The notes under the pieces were generated by a model. The model saw nothing but the letters and a program-made list of their open reading frames with translations. It ran no database searches and was not told the origin of the DNA. 64,000 nt of DNA from Bisbaumannia sp015645095 (GTDB lineage: Bacteria > Pseudomonadota > Gammaproteobacteria > Pseudomonadales > Halomonadaceae), in contig CP141893.1 in NCBI GenBank assembly GCA_036871055.1, positions 3,286,001 through 3,350,000 on the forward strand, given 5' to 3'. This document shows, one piece after another, positions 43,547 to 51,456 of this stretch. How positions within the stretch are numbered: position 1 is the first letter of the stretch; each line of letters begins with the position of its first letter. The translations under genes and the position numbers were made by a program.

Positions 43547-43632
43547 GTGACTGCCATACCGCCTTCGAGAGCTACCGACGCTGCCTCGGCGGCAAGTCGT
43601 CGTCATGCCCACCTACGACGAAGCTTCCCCAG
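43547..43632 (+). pseudogene. Fragment of a VOC (PhnB-like) gene
   Basis: About 85 bp that match the 5' part of the VOC gene at 47273-47360. It reads DCHTAFESYRRCLGGK, against GDCRAAFECYQRCLGGE in the intact gene, then falls out of frame. It has no start or end and overlaps the 3' end of the adjacent LysR gene. It indicates that a related VOC cassette once stood here. Confidence 0.72.
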
Positions 43633-44533
43633 TCTCGTCCGCCAGCCACACCTGGAAGAACGTCATAAAGGCCCGCACCCGTGCCGGCAGGTGGCGTCCT
43701 GGCGGATAGACGGCATGCACGCCGCCACTGGGCAGCGACCACGCCGGCAACACCCGCACCAGCCGCCCGGCACGCAGCTCCGCCTCGGCCGAGATATCGG
43801 CCATCACCGAAATGCCGCCCCCCGCCACCAGCAGGGCGCTCAGCGCCGCGGTGGAGTTGGCGGCGAGCCGCGCCTTCATCTGCACCCGGCGGCTCTCCTC
43901 GCCGCGCCGGAAGGTCCAGGTCAGGGGCGAGGCCAGCGGCGTGAAGGCCACCCAGGCATGCTCGGCCAGTGCCTCGGGATCGTCCGGCGTGCCATGCCGC
44001 GCCAGGTAATCGGGTGAGGCCACCAGGTACTGCTGGAACGCCCCCAGGGATCGCGACCGCAGCGTGGAATCCTTCAGCCAACCCAGGCGAAAGGCCAGGT
44101 CGATGCCCTCTTCCAGCATGTCGCTGATCCGGTCGCCACTGCGCAGCTCGATGCGCAGCTCCGGATGCCGCCGCCCGAACTCGACCACCGCCGGCCCCAG
44201 TACCCGGGTCGCGTAGTCTTCCGGGGCGGTCAGGCGCAGCGCGCCACGCAACCGCTGGTCATCGCCCTCGGCGGCGGCCAGGGCCTCCTGCAACCCCGCC
44301 AGCAACGGCCGGCACTCGCGATAGAGGGTCTCGCCGGCCTGGGTCGGCTGGACTCGTCGGGTGGTGCGCTGGAACAGCGTCACCCCCAGGCGTTCCTCCA
44401 GCTGGCAGATCTGCAGGCTGACCTTGGTCTTGGTGCAGCCCAGCCGCTCCGCCGCGGCGGTGAAGCTGCCCGCCTCCACCAGCGCCAGGAAGAGCGGCAG
44501 GCCATTGAGGTCGAGTTCGTCGGGACGGGACAT
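43613..44533 (-). CDS. LysR family transcriptional regulator
   Basis: A 306-residue LysR protein of the large group around DsdC/AaeR-type regulators: HTH (LNGLPLFLALVEAGSFTAAA, AERLGCTKTKVSLQICQLEE) and substrate-binding domain with SGDRISDMLEEGIDLAFRLG. GAGG before the ATG. Divergent from an NAD(P)-binding protein at 44646; a perfect inverted repeat in between (44542-44564) is the likely operator. The same gene left a fragment at about 40815-40910. Confidence 0.9.
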   Translation of the reverse strand: MSRPDELDLNGLPLFLALVEAGSFTAAAERLGCTKTKVSLQICQLEERLGVTLFQRTTRRVQPTQAGETLYRECRPLLAGLQEALAAAEGDDQRLRGALRLTAPEDYATRVLGPAVVEFGRRHPELRIELRSGDRISDMLEEGIDLAFRLGWLKDSTLRSRSLGAFQQYLVASPDYLARHGTPDDPEALAEHAWVAFTPLASPLTWTFRRGEESRRVQMKARLAANSTAALSALLVAGGGISVMADISAEAELRAGRLVRVLPAWSLPSGGVHAVYPPGRHLPARVRAFMTFFQVWLADETGEASS

Positions 44534-44541
44534 GGGGCCTC

Positions 44542-44564
44542 ACTGTTATCAAATAGATAACAGT
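44542..44564. promoter_or_regulatory. Inverted repeat, probable LysR operator
   Basis: ACTGTTATC-AAATA-GATAACAGT: a perfect 9-bp inverted repeat with 5-bp centre, 9 bp upstream of the LysR start and 82 bp before the divergent SDR gene. It contains a T-N11-A type core, the common LysR binding form. Confidence 0.8.
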
Positions 44565-44645
44565 AAAATATCAGAGCGGCTATTTTTCAAATCAATCAAC
44601 CCGCCCACAATGCGCTCATCTTCCCCCTGAAACAGGAGACACAAG

Positions 44646-45284
44646 ATGAAGATTGCATTGATCGGCGCCAGCGGTTTTATCGGCTCGGCCCTGCTCGACG
44701 AGGCACTCGCCCGCGGCCACGAGGTCAAGGCCCTGGTCACCCGCCCGGAACGCCTCGCCACCCGCGACGACCTCGGCGTCGAGAAGAGCGATGTCCTGGA
44801 CAGCGCCGCCCTCACCGAGCAGCTGCGCGGTGCCGAGGTGGTGCTCAGCGCCTTCAGCGGCCACGCCCAGGAGGACGTCTACGGCTACTACGTGAAGGGC
44901 TTCGACGCCATCCTCGCCGCCACCCAGGCCGCCGGCGTGCCGCGCCTGATGGTGGTCGGCGGCGCCGCCTCCCTGGAGGTGGCCCCGGGTCAGTTGCTGC
45001 TCGACGCCCCGGGCTTCCCCGACGCCTATCGCGCCACCGCCGAGGGTGCCAAGACCGCCCTGGAGCGGTTGCGTGCCCAGCAGGCCCAGGCCTGGACGAT
45101 GCTCTCGCCGGCCGCCGAGATCTTCCCCGGCGAGCGCACCGGGACATTCCGCCTGGGCGGCGACGGCCTGCTCGGCGACGCCGAGGGCCAGAGCCGTATC
45201 TCGGTGCAGGACTACGCCGTGGCCATGCTCGACGAGCTGGAGACGCCCCGCCACCCCAACCGGCGCTTCAGCGTCGCCTACTGA
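44646..45284 (+). CDS. NAD(P)-binding reductase, atypical SDR (YwnB-like)
   Basis: A 212-residue Rossmann-fold protein. The nucleotide motif is IGASGFIGSALLDEALARGH (about 6-25); then LVTRPERLATRDDL and VVLSAFSGHAQEDVYG. These atypical SDRs (NAD(P)H-binding/NmrA-like) reduce flavins or quinones or act as sensors. AGGAGACAC before the ATG. Divergent from the LysR regulator with its inverted repeat. Confidence 0.85.
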   Translation: MKIALIGASGFIGSALLDEALARGHEVKALVTRPERLATRDDLGVEKSDVLDSAALTEQLRGAEVVLSAFSGHAQEDVYGYYVKGFDAILAATQAAGVPRLMVVGGAASLEVAPGQLLLDAPGFPDAYRATAEGAKTALERLRAQQAQAWTMLSPAAEIFPGERTGTFRLGGDGLLGDAEGQSRISVQDYAVAMLDELETPRHPNRRFSVAY

Positions 45285-45291
45285 GCCCGGA

Positions 45292-45320
45292 GCCCCGGCC
45301 CGCCATCGGCGGGCCGGGGC
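45292..45320. terminator. Bidirectional hairpin terminator
   Basis: 13-bp inverted repeat (GCCCCGGCCCGCC at 45292-45304 and complement at 45308-45320) around a 3-base loop, between the convergent SDR and GST genes. Confidence 0.8.
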
Positions 45321-45327
45321 ACGACCT

Positions 45328-46035
45328 TCAGGCCGCCAGCCGCGGACGCAGCGTTTCCAGGGTGACGTGGCCCCGGAAGCCACCGGCGCCGTCGGGACTC
45401 TCGCCACGCTCGATGGCCTCGGCGAAGCGCACGGCCGCATCGGCCTTGAGTGTCGCCAGGTGTCGGGCCAGGTGCGGGTAGTCATGCTCGAGATCGAACA
45501 GCCGATGGTACTCGGCCCAGCGGGCGATACCGACGAAATAGGCATCCGCCAGGCTGCGGCGCTCGCCCAGCAGCCACGTTCGCTCGGCCAGCAGAGCATC
45601 GAGATGAGCACAACACTCTGCGACCTGCTGACGTCCCAACCGACGCAGCAATTCCTGCTCCACGCCGCTCATTCCTTGGCTGTCATATAGCGTCCACAGG
45701 GGGCCGAAGGCGCCGAAGAAGTCGGTGTTCAGGTAAGCGAGCATCTCGCTCAGCCGATCAAACTCGCGACTGCCCTGGGCAAAGCCCAATCCGGCCTCCC
45801 GGCCACGGGCCGCCAGGTGCTGCAGGATCGCCTGGCTCTCGGTCAGGGGCTCGCCCTCCTCCAGCAGCAGCGCCGGCGTCTTTAGCCGCGGGTTGATCTT
45901 GGCATAGAGGGGATCCCAGGGGTGTTCCAGCATCTCGATACGACACAGCCGGTAGGGCTGGCCCAGCCACTCCAGGGCCACGATCGAGCCGAATGAGCAG
46001 CCTTGGGGAACGCCATAGAAGAGGACGGGTTCCAT
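45328..46035 (-). CDS. Glutathione S-transferase family protein
   Basis: A 235-residue GST. The N-terminal thioredoxin domain (1-78) begins PVLFYGVPQGCSFGSIVALE and includes NPRLKTPALLLEEGEPLTES (cis-proline and SNAIL-like ES). The helical C-terminal domain follows (RTWLLGERRSLADAYFVGIA). Likely conjugates electrophiles with glutathione. Divergent from the YafY/WYL regulator with 107 bp between, so probably controlled by it. Confidence 0.88.
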   Translation of the reverse strand: MEPVLFYGVPQGCSFGSIVALEWLGQPYRLCRIEMLEHPWDPLYAKINPRLKTPALLLEEGEPLTESQAILQHLAARGREAGLGFAQGSREFDRLSEMLAYLNTDFFGAFGPLWTLYDSQGMSGVEQELLRRLGRQQVAECCAHLDALLAERTWLLGERRSLADAYFVGIARWAEYHRLFDLEHDYPHLARHLATLKADAAVRFAEAIERGESPDGAGGFRGHVTLETLRPRLAA

Positions 46036-46107
46036 CTTTCACTCCTTGCGTGGGTCGATAACGGCCGACGCCCCATGCGTCTGGCCATGCAGGCAAGGTA
46101 GTGGCTA

Positions 46108-46130
46108 AATAGGGCAGAACCCGTCCTATT
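46108..46130. promoter_or_regulatory. Inverted repeat, possible WYL-regulator operator
   Basis: AATAGG-N11-CCTATT between the divergent GST and YafY-type genes, 13 bp before the regulator's start. A wider pattern AGGGCAGAACCCGTCCT is partly symmetric. Position fits autoregulation and control of the GST. Confidence 0.5.
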
Positions 46131-46142
46131 AAAAGCGGAAAA

Positions 46143-47096
46143 ATGCTCAACCCCACCGCCCGCGTGCTGGCCCTGCTGGAGCTGCTGCAGACCCACCGCC
46201 ACCTCAGTGGCGGCGAGCTGGCGGAGCGGCTCGGCGTGGACCGTCGTACCCTGCGGCGCTATATCCGCACCCTGGAGGAGCTCGGCATCCCGGTGACCAC
46301 CGAGCGGGGCCGCCATGGCGGCTATCGGTTGATGCCCGGCTTCAAGCTGCCCCCCTTGATGCTCAGCAGCGAGGAGGCGCTGGCCGTTTCACTGGGGCTG
46401 CTTGCCGCCGAGGCCTTGGGCATGGCTGAAACGACTCCCGCCCTGGACACCGCCCGGGCCAAGCTCGAGCGGGTCTTGCCCGCCGATCTGAGGCAGCAGG
46501 CGCAAGCCCTGAGCGAGAACGCGCGGCTGACGTTGCCGGCGGCGCGCACCCCGGGCGACGAGCGCCTGCTGGGGCTGTTCGCCACGGCCACCCAGGCGCG
46601 TCGACGGGTGCGGCTCGACTATGAAGACGACCGAGGCCAGGCCAGCCGGCGGGTGCTCAACCCCTATGGCCTGGTCTTCCACGGCGGCCACTGGTACGTC
46701 AGCGGCTGGTGTCACCTGCGCCGCGACCTGCGCAGCTTCCGTCTCGACCGCATCGGCGAGGCCACCCCGCTCGCGGCCGGCTTCGACCGACCACGGGAGT
46801 TCGACGCCGCCGCCCACCTGGCCCGCAGCCTCGCCACCCTGCCCCGCGCCATCGCCGTGGAGCTATGGCTCGATACCGACCTGGAGCGCGCCGTCGCCGA
46901 GCTCGGCCCCCATATCGGCCTGCTGACCCCCGCGGAACGCGGCGTGGTACTGCACGGCCGCACCGATAGCCTGGCCTGGTTCGCCCGCCAGTTGATCCGC
47001 CTGCCCTTCGACTTCCGGGTCGTCGAGCCCACCGCCCTGCGCGACGAGCTGAGTCGCCAGGCGGCCCGCCTGCAACGCCTGGCCAGGGCGGAGTGA
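46143..47096 (+). CDS. YafY/WYL-domain transcriptional regulator
   Basis: A 317-residue regulator: N-terminal HTH_11 (about 5-60; RVLALLELLQTHRHLSGGEL and LGVDRRTLRRYIRTLEELGI), then WYL domain (about 140-220; VRLDYEDDRGQASRRVLNPY, with GGHWYVSGWCHLRRDLRSFR), and a C-terminal WCX extension. WYL regulators often sense nucleotides or oxidised ligands. A ribosome site is not obvious. Divergent from GST; followed by a strong terminator. Confidence 0.9.
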   Translation: MLNPTARVLALLELLQTHRHLSGGELAERLGVDRRTLRRYIRTLEELGIPVTTERGRHGGYRLMPGFKLPPLMLSSEEALAVSLGLLAAEALGMAETTPALDTARAKLERVLPADLRQQAQALSENARLTLPAARTPGDERLLGLFATATQARRRVRLDYEDDRGQASRRVLNPYGLVFHGGHWYVSGWCHLRRDLRSFRLDRIGEATPLAAGFDRPREFDAAAHLARSLATLPRAIAVELWLDTDLERAVAELGPHIGLLTPAERGVVLHGRTDSLAWFARQLIRLPFDFRVVEPTALRDELSRQAARLQRLARAE

Positions 47097-47128
47097 CAGG
47101 CCCCGGGCTCCTCCCCCGGGGCCTGTCA
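47094..47128 (+). terminator. Hairpin terminator after the WYL regulator
   Basis: 14-bp inverted repeat (TGACAGGCCCCGGG at 47094-47107 and its complement at 47115-47128), starting inside the stop codon of the regulator. Confidence 0.8.
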
Positions 47129-47160
47129 CGGATCGCGCTCACGCTGCACAGGAACTAGGC

Positions 47161-47189
47161 TGTCGAAACTCCCCGGCCCCGTTCGACTC
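47161..47189 (+). promoter_or_regulatory. Predicted ECF42 promoter of the VOC-DUF899 operon 1
   Basis: TGTCGA (47161-47166), 17-bp spacer, CGACTC (47184-47189). The form and spacing equal those before the DGPF-sigma operon (31016-31044), including the following AA/A. It lies 54 bp before the VOC gene at 47243. Confidence 0.72.
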
Positions 47190-47242
47190 CTCCCTGTCCC
47201 CATCCCAATCACCTTCACTATCACCATGAAGAGGGCCCTCTC

Positions 47243-47671
47243 ATGTTGCTCAATGCCTATCTGACCTTCGACGGCGACTGCCGCGCCGCCTTCGAGTGCT
47301 ACCAGCGCTGCCTCGGCGGAGAGATCGTCGCCATGCACACCTACGGCGAGGCCCCGGCGGAGATGGCGATGCCCGCCACGGCCCACGACAAGATCATGCA
47401 CGCCCGCCTGGTGGTGGACGGCCAGGTGCTGATGGGCTCCGACACCATGCCCGACTGCCCCGCCCCCTACGAGGGCATCAAGGGGATCTCCCTGACCCTC
47501 GGCGTCGACACCCCCGAGGAGGCCGAGCGGCTCTTCGCGGCCCTGGCCGACGACGGCACGGTCCAGATGCCCCTGGAGGAGACCTTCTGGGCCAGGCGCT
47601 TCGGCATGCTGGTCGACCGCTTCGGCGTGGCCTGGATGATCAACTGCGAGAAGGAGGCGCCACCATCATGA
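47243..47671 (+). CDS. VOC family protein (PhnB-like), pair 1
   Basis: A 142-residue protein of the PhnB/glyoxalase-like VOC superfamily: NAYLTFDGDCRAAFECYQRC, then a middle HARLVVDGQVLMGSD and end FGVAWMINCEKE. PhnB-like VOC proteins are of unknown role in many stress operons. It is coupled to a DUF899 gene by an ATGA overlap and probably read from the ECF42-type promoter. Paralogue at 54957-55370. CATGAAGAGG ahead may serve as ribosome site. Confidence 0.85.
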   Translation: MLLNAYLTFDGDCRAAFECYQRCLGGEIVAMHTYGEAPAEMAMPATAHDKIMHARLVVDGQVLMGSDTMPDCPAPYEGIKGISLTLGVDTPEEAERLFAALADDGTVQMPLEETFWARRFGMLVDRFGVAWMINCEKEAPPS

Positions 47672-48393
47672 ACGACGTGCCCCATCCCCCCATCGTCGAG
47701 CGCGAGGCGTGGCTCGCCGAGCGCCTGGCGCTGCTCGAACACGAGAAGGCCCTGACCCGTCAGTACGACGGGGTGAATGCCGAGCGCCGCCGGCTGCCGA
47801 TGGTCAGGCTCGACAAGGCCTACGCCTTCGAGGGGCCGGACGGCGAGACGAGCCTGCTCGATCTCTTCGACGGGCGGCGCCAACTGATCGTCTACCACTT
47901 CATGTTCGATCCGGCCTGGGAGCGGGGCTGTCCGGGCTGCACCGGCTTCGTCGATGCGCTGGGCGATCTCTCCCTGCTCGGCGAGCGCGATACCCGCTTC
48001 GTGCTGGTCTCCCGGGCGCCGCTGGCCAGGCTCCAGGCCTACCGGGCCGAACGCGGCTGGCACTGGCCCTGGGTCTCGTCCCATGGCAGCGACTTCAACT
48101 ACGACTTCCATGTCACCCTGGACGCCGCGATCGCCCCGCCCGAGTACAACTACCGCCGCCAGGCCGAGCTCGAGGCACGCGGCGACGAGCCCCATTTCCA
48201 GAGCGGCGAGTGCCACGGCCTGAGCGTCTTCTTCCGCCTCGGCGAAGCGATCTTCCATACCTACTCCGCCTACGCCCGCGGCTGCGAGCGCCTCACCGAT
48301 GCCTATGCGCTGCTCGATACCACGCCCTACGGGCGTCAGGAGGACTTCGAGGACTCGCCACCGGGCTGGCCGCAACGGCCAACCTATGGCTGA
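47668..48393 (+). CDS. DUF899 thioredoxin-like protein, pair 1
   Basis: A 241-residue DUF899 protein, a thioredoxin-like fold. The active-site-like pair is CPGC in AWERGCPGCTGFVDAL (about 90-105). Flanking pattern YAFEGPDGETSLLDLFDGRR and QLIVYHFMFDPA, and the ending TPYGRQEDFEDSPPGWP, are family hallmarks. It overlaps the VOC stop (ATGA), with AAGGAGG inside the VOC gene. Function unknown; a redox role is inferred from CxxC. The 3' end overlaps the convergent AraC gene by 10 bp. Confidence 0.85.
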   Translation: MNDVPHPPIVEREAWLAERLALLEHEKALTRQYDGVNAERRRLPMVRLDKAYAFEGPDGETSLLDLFDGRRQLIVYHFMFDPAWERGCPGCTGFVDALGDLSLLGERDTRFVLVSRAPLARLQAYRAERGWHWPWVSSHGSDFNYDFHVTLDAAIAPPEYNYRRQAELEARGDEPHFQSGECHGLSVFFRLGEAIFHTYSAYARGCERLTDAYALLDTTPYGRQEDFEDSPPGWPQRPTYG

Positions 48394-49301
48394 TGGGATA
48401 ACAGAACACGAGGGAGCGGAGCCACAGGGCCCCGCTCGTCTTCGCGCCACCGTACATGGCGGCGATATTCGCCCGGCGTGAGGCCGGTCACCGCCGTGAA
48501 GTCGTGGACGAAATGTGCCTGATCGAAATAGCCCGCGTCATAGGCCACCTCGGCGAGCGCCCCGGGCCCCGCCGTCCGCTTGATCAACTCTCGCCCGTGG
48601 GCGACACGCAGCGTCCGGGCATACTGCTTGGGCGACAGCCCCAGGTGACGCCGGAACTGCCGTTGCAACTGACGCTGGCTCACCGACAGCGCCTCCGCCA
48701 GCTCGGCGACACTCCCCTGTCCCCGGCGCCGTCGCTGCCACTCGAGCGCCGCGCCCAGTAACGGCGATGGCGCCTCGCTCTGTCGCAGCCAGCCGAGCAG
48801 CTCGCGCTCCAGCAGGGCAACCCGGGCCATGCCGTCATCGATCTCTCGCAAGCGTTCATGCAGGGTGGCCAGGGCACGCCGCCGCAGCGCTGCCGCCGGA
48901 AGCAGCCCGGCCTCGGCCAGGCGCTCCGGCGCTTCGCCCAGCAGGGCAGCCCCCCGGCCCGGCAGGAAACGCACACCCAGCAGGGCCAGGTCGGCGGTGA
49001 CCGCAAGCCCGGCGGTACGCAGCGAGGGGCCGTCGACCCAGGCCGGGCCAGCCCCGTGCCGAGCCTCCCGCCGCGGCGGCGTAGCGAAGTCGAAGACCAT
49101 CCCCAGGCCACCGTCGGGATGCAGCAGCTCCAGGGGCTCCCCTCGCCCGGCGGCCTCGCCCCTCGCCCACCAGAAGCTCTGCACGACCACCCGCAAGGGC
49201 CCCCGCGGCCTGACCTGATGCAGCGTCAGCCCGGTGGCCGGGCGTCGCAAAACTACAATATCGCCCACCGGCGGCGGGCTAGGGTAAGGCCTGTCACTCA
49301 T
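48384..49301 (-). CDS. AraC family transcriptional regulator
   Basis: A 305-residue regulator. The N-terminal domain is a DUF6597-type sensor (LTLHQVRPRGPLRVVVQSFW, with LELLHPDGGLGMVFDFATPP); the C-terminal HTH pair is at about 200-290 (SVAELAEALSVSQRQLQRQF, and VAYDAGYFDQAHFVHDFTAV). GAGG upstream of the ATG at 49301. The frame is open to 49490. It is divergent from the carboxymuconolactone-decarboxylase-like gene 15 bp away and likely controls it. Confidence 0.87.
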   Translation of the reverse strand: MSDRPYPSPPPVGDIVVLRRPATGLTLHQVRPRGPLRVVVQSFWWARGEAAGRGEPLELLHPDGGLGMVFDFATPPRREARHGAGPAWVDGPSLRTAGLAVTADLALLGVRFLPGRGAALLGEAPERLAEAGLLPAAALRRRALATLHERLREIDDGMARVALLERELLGWLRQSEAPSPLLGAALEWQRRRRGQGSVAELAEALSVSQRQLQRQFRRHLGLSPKQYARTLRVAHGRELIKRTAGPGALAEVAYDAGYFDQAHFVHDFTAVTGLTPGEYRRHVRWREDERGPVAPLPRVLLSHQP

Positions 49302-49316
49302 TACCGGAGCCTCATC

Positions 49317-49778
49317 ATGAGAATGGACTACTTCGCCGCCAACCCGGACGCCCTCCAGCCCCTGATCGCTATCGAGACCCATCTCGCCCGGGCGGCCCGG
49401 CGCCGCGACGAGCTCGGCGGCGGCCTGCTGGAGCTGGTCAAGACCCGCGTCTCCCAGATCAACGGCTGCGCCTACTGCATCGACAGGCACACCCAGGATG
49501 CCCGACGCGCCGGCGAAAGCGAACAGCGCCTCTATGCCCTAAGCGCCTGGCGCGAGACGCCCTTCTTCACGCCCCGGGAACGCGCCGCCCTGACCTGGGC
49601 CGAGGCCCATACCCTGATCGCCGGACGCGGTATCGACGATGCCCTGTTCGACGCCACCCGCACCCACTTCTCGGAGGCGGCGCTGGTCGACCTGACACTG
49701 GCGATCTGCGCCATCAACGCCTGGAACCGCCTAGCGATCGGCTTCGCGGCCGAGGTCGGCAGCTACCGGCCCGACTGA
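49317..49778 (+). CDS. Carboxymuconolactone decarboxylase-like protein (AhpD fold)
   Basis: A 153-residue protein of the AhpD-like alkylhydroperoxidase group. The active-site motif is Cys51-Ala-Tyr-Cys54-Ile-Asp-Arg-His58, preceded by a glutamate about 11 residues earlier (LELVKTRVSQINGCAYC). Members reduce peroxides using disulfide chemistry. It lies close to the divergent AraC regulator, and its stop is 7 bp from the NAT gene's stop (convergent). Confidence 0.88.
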   Translation: MRMDYFAANPDALQPLIAIETHLARAARRRDELGGGLLELVKTRVSQINGCAYCIDRHTQDARRAGESEQRLYALSAWRETPFFTPRERAALTWAEAHTLIAGRGIDDALFDATRTHFSEAALVDLTLAICAINAWNRLAIGFAAEVGSYRPD

Positions 49779-49785
49779 TCGCCTC

Positions 49786-50685
49786 TCAGGTACCGAGTTG
49801 CTCGCCTTCCGACGAGGTCCCGGCGAGCGACTCGGCGCGCCGACGCAGGACGACCTCCTGCTCCGGTGCCAACACCAGCCCGAAGCGCTCGCGCAGCACG
49901 CCGGGCAGTTCGGCGGCCTCGATCCGACGCACTTCCGGCGCCTCGCCGGGGCGGAAGGTCTTCAGTTCCAGGTCGGTGAGCGCCAGGCGCTCCTCCGGCC
50001 CGTTGTACTGGGCCACGATACGCCGAACGAAGGGCGAGGCCGGATGATGGGAGACATGATAGTTGTGATCCGCGTAATCGACCCGGTAATAGGGCTCGTC
50101 ACTGAACTGGTAGAGGTTGAACCAACCATCGTGGCGCTTGTAGCGCAGCAGCCAGAGCCCCAGCGGCGAGCGCTCCATCCGGTACTGCCAGGGGCCATGG
50201 CGCACCTCGCTACCCGCCGCCAGCGGCACCGGCTCGCGCGGCCCGACATTGCCGACCCCGACATCGACCAGCCAGTCGCGTCCCGCCAGGCTCACCACCA
50301 GCATGGTATGGCCGACGGCGGTCATCTTGCGCTCGTCATCGCCCATCAGCATCCACGCGCTGCGCCCCTCGACCCGGAAGCCGAGCCGATCCAGTACCGT
50401 GGCGAACAGGGTGTTCTGCTCGTGGCAGTAGCCGCCACGCCGGCGCCGCACCAGCTTGTCCTGCAGGCTGTCGATGTCGAGCCGGATCTCGCCACCGGTG
50501 ACGATCTCCAGGTTCTCGAAGGGCACCGCCGCGAGATGCGCCCGCTGCAGGGCGCGCAGCGTCTCCAGGCTGGGCGTCAGTGGCCCTTGGTAGTCGATGC
50601 GTGCCAGATAGGCCGCGAGATCGAGAGGCGACGCTTCCCAGGAAGTCGACTCATGGGGGGGATGCGAGGATAGGGTGACGTTCAT
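49786..50685 (-). CDS. Arylamine N-acetyltransferase (NAT)
   Basis: A 299-residue NAT. The catalytic triad is visible: Cys87 in RRRGGYCHEQN, His126 in AVGHTMLV and Asp141 in WLVDVGVGN. NATs transfer acetyl from acetyl-CoA to arylamines and hydrazines. A MerR/SoxR-type promoter lies upstream (50759-50789), with the same layout as the soxR/ABC promoter at 63457-63487. So it may be a member of a redox-response regulon. Confidence 0.92.
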   Translation of the reverse strand: MNVTLSSHPPHESTSWEASPLDLAAYLARIDYQGPLTPSLETLRALQRAHLAAVPFENLEIVTGGEIRLDIDSLQDKLVRRRRGGYCHEQNTLFATVLDRLGFRVEGRSAWMLMGDDERKMTAVGHTMLVVSLAGRDWLVDVGVGNVGPREPVPLAAGSEVRHGPWQYRMERSPLGLWLLRYKRHDGWFNLYQFSDEPYYRVDYADHNYHVSHHPASPFVRRIVAQYNGPEERLALTDLELKTFRPGEAPEVRRIEAAELPGVLRERFGLVLAPEQEVVLRRRAESLAGTSSEGEQLGT

Positions 50686-50758
50686 GGGCTGGACTCCTTG
50701 GCCGAGCGGCCCCTGGCCGCGGTGTGCGTGATGCCCTCCGAGGGCAACCTTGCAGCGC

Positions 50759-50789
50759 AGGCTAATAGCTCAAGCCAACTTCAGGTAAA
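50759..50789 (-). promoter_or_regulatory. MerR/SoxR-type promoter of the NAT gene
   Basis: Minus strand TTTACC (50789-50784), 19-bp spacer, TAGCCT (50764-50759). The spacer holds an imperfect dyad CCTGAAGTTGGCTTGAGC (50785-50768) that matches the SoxR box CCTCAAG-N4-CTTGAGG at most positions. A 19-bp spacer is the special feature of MerR-family promoters. Confidence 0.65.
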
Positions 50790-50930
50790 GAAGGAACTCC
50801 CCTATCGACCCCATAGCCACCGCCGATGTCTCCTTGCGACGTAATCGTCGGTGGTGACATATTGAGTGATCGACACTGGCATCACGACACGGGCCATTCC
50901 GTGCGTGCATCATGCGCGAGAGGAGAGCAG

Positions 50931-51422
50931 GTGCACCGAGAAGCGACTCAATGGATCGTCAGCCTATTGAAGAAAAGGCAGATCCCCTTTCTGGTCTGTG
51001 GGGGACTCGCGGCGAGGGGGTATGGTGCCACTCGCGCCCTGAACGATATCGACCTTTTCGTACCGGGAGAACACTTCGATGCCGTGGTCGAGGCCGGTCA
51101 GGCATTCATCTCCAAGCCGGCCAGGCATTATCGGGAAGCGGGCTGGGATCTGACCTACGTTCAGTTCAAGCATTCGGGAATCAAGATCGAGGTCGGCAGT
51201 GCCCATGACCCACGCATCTTCGATACTCACCGGCAGGAGTGGGTCGCGCTCGAGATCGATTTCTCTCGCTATCGGACGGTCAGGCTGCTGGGGATGGAGC
51301 TTCCCCTGATGCTCGATGAAGACTTGATTCGCTACAAGTCCGCGCTCTCCAGGCCGGTGGATCTCGAGGATATTCGCGCCATAAGGAGTGCTTCGGTGTC
51401 ACTCGGGACGCCTCCCATCTAG
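50931..51422 (+). CDS. Nucleotidyltransferase-like protein
   Basis: A 163-residue protein with the pattern PFLVCGGLAARGYGATRALNDIDLFVPGE (in segments), typical of nucleotidyltransferase-fold proteins in which the GG and DxD of the active site bind metal and NTP. The end has ALSRPVDLEDIRAIR. I take the GTG at 50931 with a strong AGGAGAG site; an in-frame ATG at 50826 has none. The function is unknown. It is 34 bp ahead of the Nmad3-like gene and likely in the same operon. Confidence 0.62.
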   Translation: MHREATQWIVSLLKKRQIPFLVCGGLAARGYGATRALNDIDLFVPGEHFDAVVEAGQAFISKPARHYREAGWDLTYVQFKHSGIKIEVGSAHDPRIFDTHRQEWVALEIDFSRYRTVRLLGMELPLMLDEDLIRYKSALSRPVDLEDIRAIRSASVSLGTPPI

Positions 51423-51456
51423 CGACTCGCTGTCCCTTATCACCGGAGAGAATGGC

